From positions 3,038,001-3,102,000 of the forward strand of contig NC_050472.1 in the NCBI RefSeq assembly GCF_013373865.1: a stretch of 64,000 nucleotides of DNA. Reading direction: 5' to 3'. Numbering within the stretch: position 1 is the stretch's first letter; each line of letters opens with the position of its first letter. Shown here piece after piece: positions 61,390 through 64,000 of the stretch. The DNA comes from Monomorium pharaonis. Its lineage: Eukaryota; Arthropoda; Insecta; Hymenoptera; Formicidae. The notes below the pieces were generated by a model, which did not search any database, had not been told where the DNA came from, and saw only the letters and a list, made by a program, of their open reading frames with translations. The position numbers and the translations under genes were made by a program.

Positions 61390-63137
61390 TGGAATTATTA
61401 TATCGGCGCGAAATGCCGATAATCGATTCCGGCATTTTACCGATACTTCTTATACGCGCAAATTAATATGAATGAACGCGCTCGCACGCACGTGTTAATT
61501 ATACTGCAGAGGGAATTCTTTTCGTTTGCGTTGATTGTATTCGAGCTTCACACATTCTTTTAATGTAGCGTCACGTATATACGTCTAATCGTCGGGTCGG
61601 CAATGTCGAAATGTAATAATTTAGCCGATTTAGCGTAACGATCTAACGCGCCCGTTCGAATTTCGAAGGAGCAGCGTCGGGGGGTTTCTTTTTTCTTTGT
61701 CCCTCTATGTGCCCGGGGGCTTTTTCGCTCCTCTCCCCGTTCGTGATTACTATGGCGAACACGCAAACGGGCGGGCGCGGCGAGGTAAGGTCACGAGAGG
61801 AGGATCCAGAATGATTCACAAAAGTAAACGCCAGTGATCTCACCGCTTTCGTCATACGAAACGCGCGCGCCGTTAGGAGAAGTAAAAGACGCGAAGGCGC
61901 GACCGGCACAATATGCGCGATGTGTGCGCGCCGGATGCCAGAGTAAACTCCGGCTTCCGGGCGGGCGGGCGAATGAGTGAGCACGCTCACGAAAGTATTC
62001 ATAAATATAAATTGGACTTTGATTCGGCCCTCGTTGGCCCCCGGGGTTGCGGAGGAGTGTTGGCAAGAGGGAGGGGCTCGGCGTGCCAGATCAAATCCTT
62101 CCGCTCCCCCCTCGGAAGAAGAGGTCTCTCATAGGGCGCCTTGGATAAATTTTTTTTTTTTTTTCCTCGGAGCGAGTACATTGCCATCGAAACGTAGAAA
62201 AGAAAACATTTTCACGTGAAAAAGATTAATTTTTTAGATGGCTTTTTTCTTTAATTAATTGATGACAAATAATATCTGTCGTGCTTTTTAAGATATACTT
62301 TTGAACGACAGGTATTTGAACGACACGCGAACTTTCTTTGCTTTAGAAAACCTGCTTCTGACATTCGTCCAAGTATTTCAGAGAAATATCCAGTGTATCT
62401 CACGTTTCCGCTAACTTGAGGAGAAGGCATCGATTCCTTCGGAGATCCTCCCTCCCCTTGTGCAAATAGACGAGCGAGCAGTGTGTGCTTTTTGCTACTT
62501 AAGAAACCGAGAGGTGATTGGCTACCGGTCTCGGAATCAATTAATTCGTCTGAGTGCGAGCAAATTTATGCAAATATAAACGCTACGTGTTTTTACAAAG
62601 GTAGGAAGATAAACTTTCAAGAAATTCGACGCTTTAAATTTAAAGAGACTTCGGTATGAGTTTTAAATCTTCTTCGGACTATTTTTATCCTGCGAAAGTC
62701 GTACCAACCGCTCAGCGGCGTGTTGGTCGTGGGTTTACAAGTTATCTAGAAGTTACAAGTCGCCCGTGAGATATTTACTTTGCGTAACGCGCTACACGGA
62801 GACATTATGTTACATTTTCGATATATCACCGTCCGCCGCACAAAGAATAAATTACTCGCTGGAAGCTCGTTTATCAGATCTTATAACTTTCATTCATTTA
62901 TTCGTTCATTTCGCGCTCTCTCAAGAAACGTGGCGGGAGTTGAAAACTCGAGATAAGACAAATATTTGTCGCTTGGAGACGACGGTATTAACGCACGGAG
63001 CTGCTGCCCCCGACGAATTTATCTACTCGACGATCTCCGTCGCGGAAGCGACGTTCTATACGCCGTCGTATATGCGATCGTTCTATCTCTCCTCCGACAT
63101 CGTCGAAAATGCGACGAACATGCGGCACGCGGGTTGG
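61390..63137. other. non-coding stretch
   Basis: CpG-rich to about 62130, then a 15-T run at 62150-62164 and AT-rich sequence to about 62700. A 160-codon plus frame at 62766-63248 begins with GTG, has no early ATG and ends in simple repeats, so I do not call it a gene. Confidence 0.5.
62150..62164. repeat. poly-T run (15)
   Basis: The longest T run I found. There is no obvious retroposon body or target duplication beside it. Confidence 0.9.
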
Positions 63138-63178
63138 GAACGAACGAACGAACGAAAGAAAGAAAGAAAGAAAGAAGG
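63138..63178. repeat. compound (GAAC)n(GAAA)n repeat
   Basis: Four GAAC units pass directly into about five GAAA units, a compound tetranucleotide repeat showing a one-base shift in the repeating unit. Confidence 0.93.
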
Positions 63179-63482
63179 AGAAGGAAAGAAGGAGAGCATA
63201 GAACAGACGACGAGGCGATACGAGAAACCGCCGCCCCCGGGGAATTGAACTCTGGTTACCCGCACGACTACGAGGCAAAAGTGACTCGGCCCCTTCTTTG
63301 TCCGAATATAACTGTATTTATCTCGATTCGCCCGACTGAATCAGCGGTGAACGAGGAGGAGAGAGACGCGCGCTTCTCTTCTCAGATCCTCCCTCAATCG
63401 AGCGCTCAAACATTTCGCTTCCTCAATGAGAGTTTACTCAACTTTCCGGCGATTCAGTCTCTTTTGTTATCTCTCTTTTTCT

Positions 63483-63485
<3 letters not shown>

Positions 63486-63525
<40 letters not shown>
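63486..63525. repeat. (TC)20 microsatellite
   Basis: A 40-base perfect TC run followed by a C-rich stretch. It is the third-longest microsatellite here. Confidence 0.96.
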
Positions 63526-63527
<2 letters not shown>

Positions 63528-64000
63528 CGCCCCTCCCCCTCGCCTGAGCCCTTTAAGAGAAACGTGAAAACACGTTTTTAACTCCAACTGTATTCTCACG
63601 TGTCTAAGTTTCGTTCTTCCGCCGCACTCGACTATCTTAACGTTATTCGTGTTTAACCGATAATAGAATTTCATCGAAAAATCTTAACGGGAAAGCCACG
63701 TATTAATATTCGACATTTCCCGGCCGTTTCGCTTTATCGGTTCACGACCAATTTATTTCCAACGTTCCGCGCTTATCGATACGCTCGCGAGGAAAAAAAT
63801 TACCTTTGTCTCGATCCTCGTAAATCTCTCCGTCGAGATTACGGAGTTCATATTTCAGAAGGCGAACGATAATACCGTCGTAAAATCGCCGTGGGTTTTG
63901 CGGCGGTCGTTAACCGAGTTCCCCGCGCACGATCCCGATCGCTAATATTAATAACGTTAAGTACGTGTAAGTACCTCGGAGCGCTTTAAAATATCCATTT
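63526..64000. other. non-coding end of window
   Basis: Nothing recognisable. A small hairpin, AAACGTG/CACGTTT with an AAAA loop, lies at about 63560-63580. The last 250 bases are CpG-rich with no exon signal. Confidence 0.5.

Noticed and set aside
62766..63248. plus-strand 160-codon frame
   Set aside because: It starts at GTG, has no early in-frame ATG and ends in GAAC/GAAA simple repeat.
1..64000. conserved insect microRNAs
   Set aside because: I compared by eye against the mature sequences of well-known insect families (let-7, bantam, miR-1, miR-7, miR-8, miR-9, miR-124 and others) and saw no match. A covariance or hairpin search would be needed to exclude lineage-specific ones.
1..64000. 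CRISPR arrays, bacterial operons, viral genes
   Set aside because: No regularly spaced repeats, no ribosome-binding or operon layout and no viral coding frames; the sequence is eukaryotic non-coding DNA.

Overview
The window looks like non-coding DNA from an insect nuclear genome, most likely a hymenopteran such as an ant. The evidence is the absence of any long or recognisable open frame on either strand, many (GA)n/(CT)n microsatellites, poly-T and poly-G runs, plentiful CpG dinucleotides with no visible depletion, and an alternation of CpG-rich blocks with strongly AT-rich blocks. The taxon is an inference from texture; no gene here fixes it. I found no confident protein-coding exon, rRNA or tRNA, and no CRISPR array. 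The longest open stretches (about 140-210 codons) start at non-ATG codons, run through microsatellites, or have no recognisable domain, and are about what chance gives in 64 kb read in six frames.

The most informative signals are two plus-strand splice sites in which a polypyrimidine tract and CAG are followed directly by a 5' splice-site sequence: 5004|5005 (CAG|GTAAGTACC) and 50584|50585 (CAG|GTGAGTACC). This is the architecture of recursive-splicing ratchet points (zero-nucleotide exons), known from very long insect introns. Each has a second 5' splice-site-like sequence a short way downstream (5051 and 50702), as in an RS-exon. Together they suggest that much or all of the window is one giant intron of a plus-strand gene whose ordinary exons lie outside it. 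A purine-rich stretch ending in two consecutive strong donor motifs (45021|45022 and 45037|45038) could be an internal non-coding first exon on the same strand.

The mobile-element content is modest but clear in places. A nearly complete fold-back element at 47902-48078 has 50-bp arms matching at 43 positions. A second fold-back, diverged, lies at 55465-55646. A possible piggyBac-type non-autonomous element bounded by TTAA lies at 43165-43573. All three appear to lack coding capacity.

Layout: 1-5000 is mixed, with a GA/G tract near 2030. The first ratchet-like site is at 5005. 5.1-13.4 kb is mostly AT-rich with a 70-bp perfect CT run at 8961. 13.4-25 kb is CpG-rich with several GA runs, a 19-bp dispersed repeat and Z-DNA-prone tracts. 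26.1-28.5 kb is a strongly AT-rich desert. 28.5-35 kb is CpG-rich with a 55-bp CT run at 33688. 35-43 kb is mixed. 43.1-50.6 kb holds the element copies, the candidate first exon and the second ratchet-like site. 50.7-56 kb is AT-rich with the second fold-back. 56-64 kb is CpG-rich and ends near a 40-bp CT run.
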